Positions 1-7,268 of a stretch of DNA of 18,263 nt are shown in pieces. Numbering within the stretch: the first letter of the stretch is position 1; each line of letters starts with the position of its first letter. The stretch lies in NCBI GenBank assembly GCA_015485715.1, contig WFTA01000047.1:1-18263 (forward strand). Reading direction: 5' to 3'. Both the position numbers and the translations under genes were made by a program. The stretch is from Patescibacteria group bacterium. GTDB lineage: Bacteria > Patescibacteriota > Patescibacteriia > WFTA01 > S139-112. Under the pieces are notes generated by a model. That model worked only from the letters and a program-made list of their open reading frames with translations. It was not told the origin of the DNA and searched no databases.

Positions 1-24
1 ATTTAAAATTGTTTATAAAACTTG

Positions 25-43
25 CCCCGTCGAATGACTGGGG
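25..43. repeat. Hairpin; possible remnant of intergenic repeat
   Basis: CCCC-GTC (25-31) pairs with GAC-T-GGGG (36-43) around a GAAT loop, with one bulged T. The 17 bases at 29-45 match the reverse complement of 8692-8708 at 15 of 17 positions, so this may be a decayed copy of the GC-rich core of the repeat at 8.7 kb. On the minus strand it is followed by CAAGTTTTAT, a weak terminator-like context. I see nothing else supportable in 44-124. Confidence 0.35.
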
Positions 44-124
44 TTACAAAATTAAAAATTATTATTAATTATTAACATTTTACTAAACATTCTATTTTAA
101 GTCAAAAAAGAGCAAAAAATAAAA

Positions 125-150
125 CCCCCTCTGTCCGAAGACAAAGGGGG
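125..150 (-). terminator. Rho-independent terminator of the mraY operon
   Basis: On the minus strand this reads CCCCCT-TTGTC-UUCG-GACAG-AGGGGG: a six-pair GC stem, one mismatch, a four-pair TGTC/GACA stem, and a UUCG tetraloop closed by C-G, which is a very stable loop type. It is followed by TTTTATTTTTT. It lies about 80 bases past the mraY stop and is the expected 3' end of the four-gene minus-strand operon. Confidence 0.8.
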
Positions 151-173
151 AATGTCCCCGAAGGGACATTTTT
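151..173. terminator. Second UUCG/CGAA hairpin, likely bidirectional terminator
   Basis: AATGTCCC (151-158) pairs perfectly with GGGACATT (163-170) around CGAA, which is a C(UUCG)G loop on the minus strand. On the plus strand it ends in a run of five T (169-173), so it could also stop a transcript entering from the left edge. It abuts the first hairpin with no gap, giving tandem terminators. Confidence 0.6.
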
Positions 174-228
174 AGATTATCATGCCTGAAAATATTGTCA
201 AATAAACCCTGTGGATAACTCTAATATT

Positions 229-1347
229 TTAATGAAGAGAGAGCCAGACAGCAACAAGTACAGCTAAAAGATTGATAATCCAGAATTTCTGGACAATACT
301 TTCTTCAAACCAGCCTTTTATTTCCAAATGGTGATGAAGGGGTGTCATAGCAAAAAACTTTCTTCCAAGTATGTATTTCCCAAACAATTGGATAATCACA
401 GATCCAAGCTCAACAAAAAATATAAATCCAAGTAGTGGCAAAAGCAGCATCTTATTCTGTGCAATTGCCATCACAGCAAGCAAAGCCCCCAGTCCCAAAG
501 ATCCAATATCTCCCATCTGGAATTTAGCAGGTTTGATATTAAAAAAAGTATAAGGTATAAGTGCACCTACCACACTGGCATTGAGGACCGCAAAATATAT
601 ATTTCCCTCAAACCAGCTCATAACCAATAGCCCGCCAAAAGCAGTTATAAGTGCCCCGCCTGTAAGACCATCAAGTCCGTCTGCCACATTAACAGCATTG
701 GCAGTAGCCATAACTAGAAATATTACAACTGGTATCAAAAGCCAGCCAATATTAAGCTCTCCATCAAAAGGGACCCAAATCAATTTCCACTGGGGGCCGA
801 GTTTAAAATAAAGCCACCATGCAGTGATGGCACCGGCAACCAGCTGCAAAAACAACTTTTCATGTACAAGCACACCCTTGCCTGTTCTGGATCCAAGCTT
901 ATTGAAAAAAGATCTAAGATATGCCCACGGGATTTGAAATTTAAACCACAGGCGCATATACCACATTTTGTGTACTTTGGATAGTTTAACCACCTGCGCT
1001 GCAGATCTTAAACGCCTGTATTTTCCAAATATATTCAGCAGGTCATCTATTCCTCCCAAAACAGCAGAAAGTGCCATCACACCCATCGGCACCCATGTAA
1101 ATCTCCTGTCCCAGTTAAAAAGTACTGTTACCAAGCCTACCACTAAAATTACTAAAATTCCCCCCATAATAGGTGTGCCTATTTTACTTTTTCTGGAATC
1201 TATTCTTAAAATAGTATCATCATACTCCCCTTGGCGGGTTATATTAAGCTTCTTAAGAAGTATTATCAAAAAAGGAGCTAAAGCAAATCCTGCTGCAGCA
1301 GATATGAGTAAAAAAAACAAACTTTTTGAAATAAAGTGTTCAGACAT
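229..1347 (-). CDS. mraY: Phospho-N-acetylmuramoyl-pentapeptide transferase
   Basis: MraY moves phospho-MurNAc-pentapeptide from UDP to undecaprenyl phosphate, giving lipid I at the cytoplasmic face of the membrane. The 372-residue multi-pass protein shows the family motifs in order: GTPIMGG (57-63), the paired aspartates in GGIDDLLN (D101, D102), NAVNVADGLDGL (217-228), FQMGDIGSLGLG (276-287) and PLHHH (336-340). Between the DD motif and the next membrane helix (about residues 115-165) lies a basic, aromatic-rich stretch longer than the short loop of classical MraY. My recollection is that other CPR MraY proteins carry a similar insertion. It is the last gene of a minus-strand operon, 17 nt after the NlpC/P60-like gene, with UUCG terminators downstream. 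The start is ATG and I see no Shine-Dalgarno sequence. The identification is secure. Confidence 0.96.
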   Translation of the reverse strand: MSEHFISKSLFFLLISAAAGFALAPFLIILLKKLNITRQGEYDDTILRIDSRKSKIGTPIMGGILVILVVGLVTVLFNWDRRFTWVPMGVMALSAVLGGIDDLLNIFGKYRRLRSAAQVVKLSKVHKMWYMRLWFKFQIPWAYLRSFFNKLGSRTGKGVLVHEKLFLQLVAGAITAWWLYFKLGPQWKLIWVPFDGELNIGWLLIPVVIFLVMATANAVNVADGLDGLTGGALITAFGGLLVMSWFEGNIYFAVLNASVVGALIPYTFFNIKPAKFQMGDIGSLGLGALLAVMAIAQNKMLLLPLLGFIFFVELGSVIIQLFGKYILGRKFFAMTPLHHHLEIKGWFEESIVQKFWIINLLAVLVAVWLSLH

Positions 1348-1364
1348 ATTATTATAAATTTTAA

Positions 1365-2090
1365 CTAATCTGATAAAAATCTGAGTCTATAGATGCCGTT
1401 TGAGCCGTCATCATCCAGAAAACCCTCCAGTGTATAGTTTCTTCCCTTTTCGTCTATCTCTAACCACTTTTGTTTTTTTAAATCAGTCTCTAAATCTATA
1501 ACCTCTATCTTTCCTTCTCTCACACCACCTCCTTTTTCATAGTATAAAGTAGCATGCCAATAGTAAATATATCTTATTTTCTCCTCTTCATCTTTTTCCA
1601 CTCTGCTTACTAAAAGCACATGCTTTCTTTTTCTGGTTATTATCAGATCATAAGGTTTTACCTCTCTCCAATTATCTATTTTATATGAATTCTGCTCATT
1701 TGTTAATACTTTCACTGAAATATTCTCTCTCATCTTACGCTTTGCCAAAAACCTTCTCAAAAAACTCCCCTCTATGTATACCCTATCCAGTTTTTCCTCA
1801 ACTGCCAGAATATTTGACACAAACCCTGAACAATCAATACCTAAATTATGAGAAATAAGAAAATCTCTTATCTCAACGTTATTCATACTGTCTATATTGA
1901 TGTTTTCTACACGGGCAAAATTATATGCCTCTTCCACAATCTCATCAGGACTGCCTTTTCCTACAAATACTGCTATATCAGACTTAAGGCTGGAATTTTT
2001 ATAATAAGGGACTGCTGTTCCCTTTACCTTAAAAGGCAGATTTATGTATTTAAGATATATCTGCTTGGTTTTTTGTGATACTTCATTCAT
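1365..2090 (-). CDS. NlpC/P60-like cysteine peptidase/amidase, cytoplasmic
   Basis: This 241-residue protein carries GIDCSGF (84-90), the nucleophile motif of the NlpC/P60 (papain-like) superfamily with C87. Downstream, VKPYDLIITRKRKHVLLVSRV places H157 where the catalytic histidine belongs, and YYWHAT (H179) is a further candidate polar residue. The VPYY and FVGKG stretches before the motif are not a domain I can name. Family members hydrolyse gamma-D-Glu-diaminopimelate or related amide bonds. There is no signal peptide or membrane helix, so it should act in the cytoplasm on precursors or recycled peptides rather than on the wall. Its ATG overlaps the end of the ATP-grasp gene by 8 bp, implying translational coupling, and mraY follows 17 nt later. 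The stop codon is TAG. The superfamily call is firm; the substrate is unknown. Confidence 0.75.
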   Translation of the reverse strand: MNEVSQKTKQIYLKYINLPFKVKGTAVPYYKNSSLKSDIAVFVGKGSPDEIVEEAYNFARVENINIDSMNNVEIRDFLISHNLGIDCSGFVSNILAVEEKLDRVYIEGSFLRRFLAKRKMRENISVKVLTNEQNSYKIDNWREVKPYDLIITRKRKHVLLVSRVEKDEEEKIRYIYYWHATLYYEKGGGVREGKIEVIDLETDLKKQKWLEIDEKGRNYTLEGFLDDDGSNGIYRLRFLSD

Positions 2091-3330
2091 TGGTTATACT
2101 TTTTATTATATTTTCTATGTTTTTATAAAGTGAAAAATTGGCCTGTATCCTGTATATCTCATCTGCTGGTTTTACTTGATTTATACCATAGCCAACAGAA
2201 AAAACAAATACACAATTATCATACATCTCTATATCATATTTATATGTGCTTGATATTATCCTTCCTTCTTTCAGATTATACACTCCACAAACAGCACCTA
2301 TATTGGAAAATATTTTATCTGCTGTATCTTTCTTGCGAATAAATATCTGCGACTGCTGCAAATTTATATCATAGTCTGCTTCTCCCATTGTCTCCCCCAG
2401 TAAAGCCTCTATGTGCCAGATAAGAGGACCTGTCTTTCCCATCTGCCCGGCCAGATCTGTCTCAAAACTTGCAGATATAGCCTGTCTTGCATTTATCTCT
2501 ATCACATATACTCTATTATCTGAAACTATAAAATCAATACCCAAAAGCCCTCTCCAGCCTGCTTGATGAGATAAAGATCCAACTCTGTTTGCCAGCTCCT
2601 CTATTTTATTTTTTATATTATCTTGCAATATACCTCCAATCTGCCAGTCATTGCCAACAGTTGCAAATTCATGAGTTGTGAGATTTTCTATACCTGTTAT
2701 CTGGTAGCTTATCTTTCCACACAATACCTTGCCGTCAGGCATCACACAAGCATTTATAGTATATATATCTCCTTCTAAATACTCTGAAAACTTTACTATC
2801 CTTTTGGGAAATTTTGTTTGCAGATTGATATACTCCTCTTCACTTTCAATCTTTGAGGTTCCCTCTCCAGTGTGGCTTACATTATACTGAACAATAAAAG
2901 GGACAGATAATTCATTCTTTATATCTTGAAAAGACAGATCTTCAAACTTAGATATAATAGTTTTAGGATAAGGCAGACCATTTCCTGCAAAATAATCATA
3001 CTGAGTTATTTTTCTTTCCAAAAGATATGAAAGATCATAATCTGGATTCAAAAGCTGCCAGTTATTTTTCAGACAAAATTCCTGTATTTGTGATGTGTTC
3101 TTAAATACTATGATATACCTGTCCTTATCTGCAGATATTATTTCTTTATATTTTTTCAAAAGATCAAAAGTGGAAAGATATCCTTCATTGTTTTTTAATA
3201 TCCTTTCCGGAAAATCTTCAATCATCTTATCTGCCATAGGAGATCTGTTGGTAATAATGACAACATCACTGAATTTTTCCAAGTCCAGCCCTTTTGCTTT
3301 TTCTATATCTTTAACTACATAAAACACCAT
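2083..3330 (-). CDS. ATP-grasp ligase, substrate unknown
   Basis: The 415-residue protein has an ATP-grasp fold. A nucleotide-binding lead-in region (about 100-150) is followed by the glycine-rich loop VSHTGEGTSKI (151-161), then SEYLEGDIYTINACV (182-196, the strand contributing adenine contacts). GWRGLLGIDFIV (258-269) and VYVIEINARQ (274-283) follow, the latter holding the Glu/Asn pair that binds Mg-ATP. Residues after about 320 form a C-terminal domain I do not recognise. ATP-grasp enzymes activate a carboxylate as an acyl-phosphate and join it to an amine or similar nucleophile. The layout is closer to the CarB/biotin-carboxylase-like group than to the D-Ala-D-Ala ligases. It lies 3 nt after the PLP enzyme and overlaps the NlpC/P60-like gene by 8 bp. 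The operon suggests a ligase acting on a peptidoglycan precursor or amino acid conjugate, which is inference. Confidence 0.82.
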   Translation of the reverse strand: MVFYVVKDIEKAKGLDLEKFSDVVIITNRSPMADKMIEDFPERILKNNEGYLSTFDLLKKYKEIISADKDRYIIVFKNTSQIQEFCLKNNWQLLNPDYDLSYLLERKITQYDYFAGNGLPYPKTIISKFEDLSFQDIKNELSVPFIVQYNVSHTGEGTSKIESEEEYINLQTKFPKRIVKFSEYLEGDIYTINACVMPDGKVLCGKISYQITGIENLTTHEFATVGNDWQIGGILQDNIKNKIEELANRVGSLSHQAGWRGLLGIDFIVSDNRVYVIEINARQAISASFETDLAGQMGKTGPLIWHIEALLGETMGEADYDINLQQSQIFIRKKDTADKIFSNIGAVCGVYNLKEGRIISSTYKYDIEMYDNCVFVFSVGYGINQVKPADEIYRIQANFSLYKNIENIIKSITNE

Positions 3331-3333
3331 ATA

Positions 3334-4230
3334 CTATGAGGTAAATATTAAAACGGCACTGTTTATATCAGATCCCTTTTCCATCATCTTTAGTAATGAC
3401 GCAAAGGCAAGCATTGACTCCCATCCTGCCTCATATATATCAGAATCACGAGAAAATGCCTTTTTTACCTGCCTCAGATATCTGTTTTCAACTACTATCC
3501 CCTCCCCTCTTGAGTCTTTAACCGCAGCTATTACTTCATTCTTTCTATGTGCAATTCTGTCTACTATACCATCAGCTAAAGACGAATCTTCTAATGTGAA
3601 ATCTTTATCAAACTCTCCTGCCATAGGATGAACAGCTGATGTTTGACACAGATATATTCTGGGAAGAGACAGTTTGTTGTCAATAAAATATTTATATATG
3701 CCCAACAAAGTAGCACCTGAAGAGGTAGGAACAAATATATGACTTAAAAATATACTATCTCTTAAGGCAAGATGAAGCTCTTTGCCAAGGTTTTTATACC
3801 CCTCAATTGCCAGATCATCTGTTGATGTACGAAGCAGTACCATATTATCTGTCTGTGCATACCTGTAGGCGTCTGTTTTAGGTCTTTTAGATTTGTGAAT
3901 AGTAATATTAGAAAATCCTTTGGAGAGCTTTTCTATCTTTTCTTCTTTTTTGGGATTTATATTTTCAGATATAAAAACATCCAGATAAATATCTATATCA
4001 GCATTTACAGTCCAATAAATAGCACTAATGGCTGCATTTCCTGACGAAGATATTGCAAAGCGGTTGTATCCCCTGCTGGTATATTCATCAAGCATAAAAA
4101 ATACAGCTCTGTCTTTATGTGATCCTGACGGGTTTTGCTTTTCCATCTTCAGATAAAGATTATCCAAACCAATATTGTGTGCTATTTTGTTTTTTTCAAG
4201 TAATTTTGTATCTCCTGCATAAATTGACAT
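3334..4230 (-). CDS. Fold-type-II PLP-dependent enzyme (threonine-synthase-like)
   Basis: At 298 residues this is somewhat shorter than a usual threonine synthase (about 350). GDTKLLEK near the N terminus, then NPSGSHKDRA (33-42), gives the Schiff-base lysine K39. SSSGNAAIS (61-69) is the substrate carboxylate loop, and PTSSGATLLG (168-177) stands where the phosphate-binding glycine loop is expected. These place it with threonine synthase, cysteine synthase, diaminopropionate synthase and threonine deaminase, whose reactions are beta- or gamma-replacement or elimination. The glycine loop (SSGAT rather than GxGGT) differs from the textbook form, so the reaction is open. No homoserine pathway gene is nearby. 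It is the first gene of the operon with the ATP-grasp, NlpC/P60-like and mraY genes. The ATG at 4228-4230 overlaps the -35 box of the divergent promoter, and the stop is TAG. Confidence 0.8.
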   Translation of the reverse strand: MSIYAGDTKLLEKNKIAHNIGLDNLYLKMEKQNPSGSHKDRAVFFMLDEYTSRGYNRFAISSSGNAAISAIYWTVNADIDIYLDVFISENINPKKEEKIEKLSKGFSNITIHKSKRPKTDAYRYAQTDNMVLLRTSTDDLAIEGYKNLGKELHLALRDSIFLSHIFVPTSSGATLLGIYKYFIDNKLSLPRIYLCQTSAVHPMAGEFDKDFTLEDSSLADGIVDRIAHRKNEVIAAVKDSRGEGIVVENRYLRQVKKAFSRDSDIYEAGWESMLAFASLLKMMEKGSDINSAVLIFTS

Positions 4231-4252
4231 AAAAATACGAAAAAAGTATAAT
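4224..4252 (+). promoter_or_regulatory. Consensus sigma-70 promoter for the zinc-ribbon gene
   Basis: TTGACA at 4224-4229 and TATAAT at 4247-4252 are separated by exactly 17 bp, a full match to the housekeeping consensus. Transcription should begin near 4259, leaving a leader of about 26 nt before the first ATG at 4285. The -35 box overlaps the start codon of the divergent PLP gene, so the two directions probably compete for this site. On the minus strand, TATACT (4245-4250) overlaps the same -10 but has no convincing -35. Confidence 0.85.
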
Positions 4253-4284
4253 TTATTTGTATCTTATAATTAAATTAACACAAT

Positions 4285-4542
4285 ATGCTGGATATTACAA
4301 ATTATAAAATAGCATTCCAAATAAATGACAATAATGATAACTCAGACGGACAGAATCAAGATCAAAATCAAGAAATGTATAAAGCTGTATGCCCTGAGTG
4401 TAAAAATGACATAGAAGTAAAACCTCTATCAGAAGAAGACTATTTTGAATGTCCTGTATGCGGAATTACTTTAATTGCCAAAGATGTAAATGAAGAAGAA
4501 AAAACTATAGAAAACCCTGAAATAGCAGAAGTAGAAAAATAA
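4285..4542 (+). CDS. LysW-like zinc-ribbon protein
   Basis: This small acidic protein of 85 residues has a two-knuckle zinc ribbon, CPECKND...ECPVCGITL, with a CxxC pair on each side of about 16 residues, as in LysW. LysW carries amino acids on its C-terminal glutamate (ending EDWGE) while LysX, an ATP-grasp enzyme, loads it. This protein instead ends in an acidic tail closing with EVEK, so a carrier role is not supported by the terminus. It may be a structural or adaptor zinc ribbon. Residues 14-30 before the ribbon are Asn/Asp/Gln-rich and look like an unstructured leader. An internal ATG at 4375 would give a 55-residue protein starting five codons before the first CxxC and is an equally possible start. 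It is transcribed from a consensus promoter, and its stop codon abuts the convergent MazG-like stop with zero spacing. Confidence 0.7.
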   Translation: MLDITNYKIAFQINDNNDNSDGQNQDQNQEMYKAVCPECKNDIEVKPLSEEDYFECPVCGITLIAKDVNEEEKTIENPEIAEVEK

Positions 4543-4872
4543 TTACCTATTATCACCACTTCCAGATAACACTCCTCTCTCTTTCCTTGAGAGGAGTTTT
4601 TCTATATTTGTACGGGCTATATCATCAAGCGATAAATCAAGCTCTGTAGCTGTCTGGGCAAGGTACCAAAGAACATCGCCCAATTCCTTTTTTATCTCTT
4701 CTCTTTTTTCATCTGTAATTTCTCCTCCTGAGTCCCTAATTATTTTTTTCACCTTTTCTGCCACTTCCCCTGACTCACCCACAAGCCCCAGCACAGTGTA
4801 TACTAAATTTTGACCCTGATTAGGATAAATTGCTGTAGTTTTTGACTTTTTTTGATAATCATCAAATGTCAT
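4543..4872 (-). CDS. MazG-like nucleotide pyrophosphohydrolase
   Basis: The 109-residue single-domain protein belongs to the all-alpha NTP pyrophosphatase (MazG/MazG-like) superfamily. These enzymes hydrolyse NTPs or dNTPs to the monophosphate plus pyrophosphate, usually as house-cleaning. The metal-binding signature is visible as GESGEVAEK (E33, E36) followed by KKELGDVLWYLA (E63, D66), that is ExxE and ExxD on two helices. The short length fits MazG-like rather than tandem-domain MazG. It starts 14 nt after the mpl-like gene on the same strand, so it should be the last gene of the ftsX-mpl operon. Its stop (TAA at 4545-4543) is adjacent to the stop of the convergent zinc-ribbon gene, leaving no room for a terminator between them. 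Which nucleotide it prefers cannot be read from sequence. Confidence 0.88.
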   Translation of the reverse strand: MTFDDYQKKSKTTAIYPNQGQNLVYTVLGLVGESGEVAEKVKKIIRDSGGEITDEKREEIKKELGDVLWYLAQTATELDLSLDDIARTNIEKLLSRKERGVLSGSGDNR

Positions 4873-4886
4873 AGATTGTATGTTAA

Positions 4887-6293
4887 TTATAAATTTGCTA
4901 CCTGCTCTATCATATTTCTAAAGCTGCCTGAACCCATAAAAAGAACAATAGTATTCTCATCAGAATTTGAAAAAATATACTTTATTACTTCACTGTCATC
5001 ATCTATATATTCAACATTTATATCACGGGAGATATGTTTTGCCAGATCTTTTCCTGATACATATTCTTTTACAGATGACTTTATAGGCTTGAGTTTAGGC
5101 ACAATCAGTACATCGACTCCTTTGAAGACACCATCATATAAAGGCAGAGAATCTTTTACCCTAGATCCGAGATTCGGCTCATAGATGCCTATAATCTTTT
5201 TATCAGGAAAAATTTTCTTTACAGATCTGATCGCAGTTTTAATTTTGAGTGGTGAATGGGAAAAATCGTCAATCACTACAGCACCTGTTGACATCTTCCC
5301 TTTTATCTCAAGCCTTCTTCTTATTCCTCTAAATTTTTCCACTGCTTTTTTAATATCTTCTATGTCTACTCCCAACAAACTAGCCATTATTATAGAAGCC
5401 CCCACATTTTCTACCATATAGTCTCCTATTACATTGACTTTAAAGTCCATATCTATACCTCTTTTGGGATTTACAATCTTAAAGCTTGTATAGCTTTCGT
5501 TATGTTTTATATTGCAAATATTATAGATGCCATCTTCTATCTTATCTGAGAGCTGGTAAAAATAAACATCAGGCTTTGTATCTGATATAACTCTCTCTAT
5601 ATTCACACCCTTATAATTAGCCAGAATAAATCCTTTATCAGATATTTGTGTTACCATATCTTTAAATGGTTTAAGGAATTCATCTTCACTTCTATAGACA
5701 TCCATATGATCTATATGGGCATGAGTTAATATAAGATGGGTGGGATTATAATGAAAAAACTTAGGCCTTAGATCCCACTTGGCAGAAGGATATTCATCAC
5801 CTTCAAAAACTGATATATTAGAATCAGTGATATAAGCCGGATCTTCAAAATTAAGAGCTATAGCTCCTACCATATAAGAAGGATTATATCCTGCTTCTTT
5901 TAGGATATGAATTAGCGAAGCAGTAGTTGAAGATTTTCCTGCAGTACCAGCAACAACTATAGACTTTTCTCTTACAAAAAATTTATTTATAATCTCAGGA
6001 TAGGAGTAATAAGGAATTCCTTTTTCTTTTATATATTGAAATTCAGGATTTGACTCAGAAATAGCATTACCAACAACGGCAAACTCCAATTCTTCAGGGA
6101 TTCTATCAGGGTGAAATCCCGGATAAAAAGATATTGTTCCTGCGTTTTTCAAATAATTGCTCATAGGAGGATATATACCTGCGTCAGATCCTGATACAGA
6201 AAAACCCATACCTGATAACGCCTTGGCAATTGGAGCCATGGCTGTACCGCATATTCCTATAAAATGAATATTTTTCTTGTTTTTAATACTCAT
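4887..6293 (-). CDS. mpl: Mpl/MurC-type UDP-MurNAc peptide ligase
   Basis: A Mur ligase of 468 residues. From the chosen start, GICGTAM (13-19) opens the UDP-binding domain and YPPMS (41-45) is a motif I associate with Mpl more than MurC. GTAGKSST (116-123) is the ATP loop with Ala in place of the usual His. EGDEY (164-168) and HIDHMDVY (193-200) are central-domain residues, and IDDFSHSPLKIKTAI begins the C-terminal domain. Mpl joins recycled tripeptide to UDP-MurNAc, while MurC adds L-Ala. Without a separate murC in view, this enzyme could do either. The ATG at 6293 overlaps the ftsX stop as ATGA, which decides the start. Reading can extend 25 codons upstream to 6368, but that adds a cysteine run (CCCC) encoded inside ftsX and lacks family support. 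It is cytoplasmic. Confidence 0.82.
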   Translation of the reverse strand: MSIKNKKNIHFIGICGTAMAPIAKALSGMGFSVSGSDAGIYPPMSNYLKNAGTISFYPGFHPDRIPEELEFAVVGNAISESNPEFQYIKEKGIPYYSYPEIINKFFVREKSIVVAGTAGKSSTTASLIHILKEAGYNPSYMVGAIALNFEDPAYITDSNISVFEGDEYPSAKWDLRPKFFHYNPTHLILTHAHIDHMDVYRSEDEFLKPFKDMVTQISDKGFILANYKGVNIERVISDTKPDVYFYQLSDKIEDGIYNICNIKHNESYTSFKIVNPKRGIDMDFKVNVIGDYMVENVGASIIMASLLGVDIEDIKKAVEKFRGIRRRLEIKGKMSTGAVVIDDFSHSPLKIKTAIRSVKKIFPDKKIIGIYEPNLGSRVKDSLPLYDGVFKGVDVLIVPKLKPIKSSVKEYVSGKDLAKHISRDINVEYIDDDSEVIKYIFSNSDENTIVLFMGSGSFRNMIEQVANL

Positions 6294-7207
6294 ATTTGTG
6301 TATACTTTCTTGTTGCAACAACAGCAGAAGTAATATTTACAACCAGAAGAAGGAACAACTCCTGCCAAAATATTCTCAAGAAATTATCAAAATAGTACTT
6401 GGAGGGTACAAATATAGAAGAATCCAAAAACCCTGCAAAAACACCGTCAAACCAGTACAAAAACGCAAAAAATATAACCCAAAATATAATCAAAGAAAAC
6501 AAAGCATAGATAATACCTTCTACAATAAACGGCATTCTAATATATGCAGAAGAAGCACCTACCAACCTCATGATAGATATTTCCTCTTGATGAGAATATA
6601 TACCTAATCTAATTGTGTTGAAAACTACAAGTACAGATATGATAATAAAAACAATACTTACAATGGTTATAACCAGTGTAAATTTATCTGTAATAGAATT
6701 GAGCTTATCTATAATAAGCTCATTATCCTGAAATTCAAGCTCATCAATAAATCCTCCAAAATCTATTTTTTTGATCTCTTCCACTAATTTTTTAAAATTA
6801 TCAAGTGAATCTGCTCTGGCAACCAAAATAGCCCCTAAGGGATTTTCCTCAAGCTCTTTCAGGCTTTCTTGAATAAGTGGATCATCTTTGTGTTTTTGTT
6901 TAAAAAATTCCAGTGCCTGATCTGGCGATATATACTCCACCTCTCTTACATACGATATTTGTGAAATTTTTGATTTGCTTATATCTATCACTTCCTGAGG
7001 TGTCTGCGGTTTGAAATATATAGATACATCAAGATTTTCTGTGATATTATCAATGACAGATTGTGAAAGGCCGTTTATTCCTATCAAAATATTTATTGAA
7101 AACAAAGAAAGTATAATAATGGTGAGAGTAACAAGAAAAAGCCATAAATTTCTAAAAATGTTCTGAAATGCAAATTTGATTATTCTTCCTGTAGTAATAA
7201 AAAACAT
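6290..7207 (-). CDS. ftsX: Cell division protein FtsX
   Basis: FtsX is the membrane half of the FtsEX ABC-type complex, which activates peptidoglycan hydrolases at the septum. The 305-residue protein has the expected layout. A cytoplasmic N terminus precedes helix 1 (about 20-44), followed by an extracellular domain (about 45-172) with typical FtsX phrasing (LDVSIYFKPQ, VREVEYISPDQAL). Three C-terminal helices lie near 176-198, 228-252 and 278-297. NTIRLGIYSHQEEISIMRLV and GASSAYIRMPFIVEG match the conserved FtsX core. Usually ftsE lies directly upstream; here the upstream gene is a sugar transferase and no ftsE is in the window. A promoter sits just before the start, and the stop overlaps the Mpl-like start, so division and wall genes share one transcript. 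Confidence 0.93.
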   Translation of the reverse strand: MFFITTGRIIKFAFQNIFRNLWLFLVTLTIIILSLFSINILIGINGLSQSVIDNITENLDVSIYFKPQTPQEVIDISKSKISQISYVREVEYISPDQALEFFKQKHKDDPLIQESLKELEENPLGAILVARADSLDNFKKLVEEIKKIDFGGFIDELEFQDNELIIDKLNSITDKFTLVITIVSIVFIIISVLVVFNTIRLGIYSHQEEISIMRLVGASSAYIRMPFIVEGIIYALFSLIIFWVIFFAFLYWFDGVFAGFLDSSIFVPSKYYFDNFLRIFWQELFLLLVVNITSAVVATRKYTQI

Positions 7208-7234
7208 AAAAATAAATCTCTAAATTACAATATA

Positions 7235-7262
7235 ATTATACCCTATACAAAAGAAGTGACAA
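7235..7262 (-). promoter_or_regulatory. Promoter of the ftsX-mpl-mazG operon
   Basis: On the minus strand, TTGTCA (7262-7257) is followed after 16 bp by TATAAT (7240-7235), preceded by GGG. Transcription would start near 7228, about 20 nt before the ftsX ATG. The element sits in the 61 bp gap after the sugar transferase stop, indicating that ftsX starts its own transcript. Confidence 0.65.
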
Positions 7263-7268
7263 GTAAAA

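Noticed and set aside
968..1357. Plus-strand open frame of 129 codons opposite mraY
   Set aside because: It lies wholly antisense to a gene with clear MraY motifs and has no recognisable domain, so it is a shadow frame.
4285..4542. Confident call as the amino-carrier protein LysW
   Set aside because: The zinc ribbon fits, but the EDWGE ending is absent, so I kept it as LysW-like only.
6294..6368. 25-codon N-terminal extension of the Mpl-like protein
   Set aside because: It adds a cysteine run encoded within ftsX, and the ATGA overlap at 6290-6293 plus the family N terminus support the shorter start.
6296..6607. Plus-strand open frame of 103 codons opposite ftsX
   Set aside because: It is antisense to the conserved C-terminal half of FtsX and has a Lys/Asn/Tyr-biased composition typical of shadow frames.
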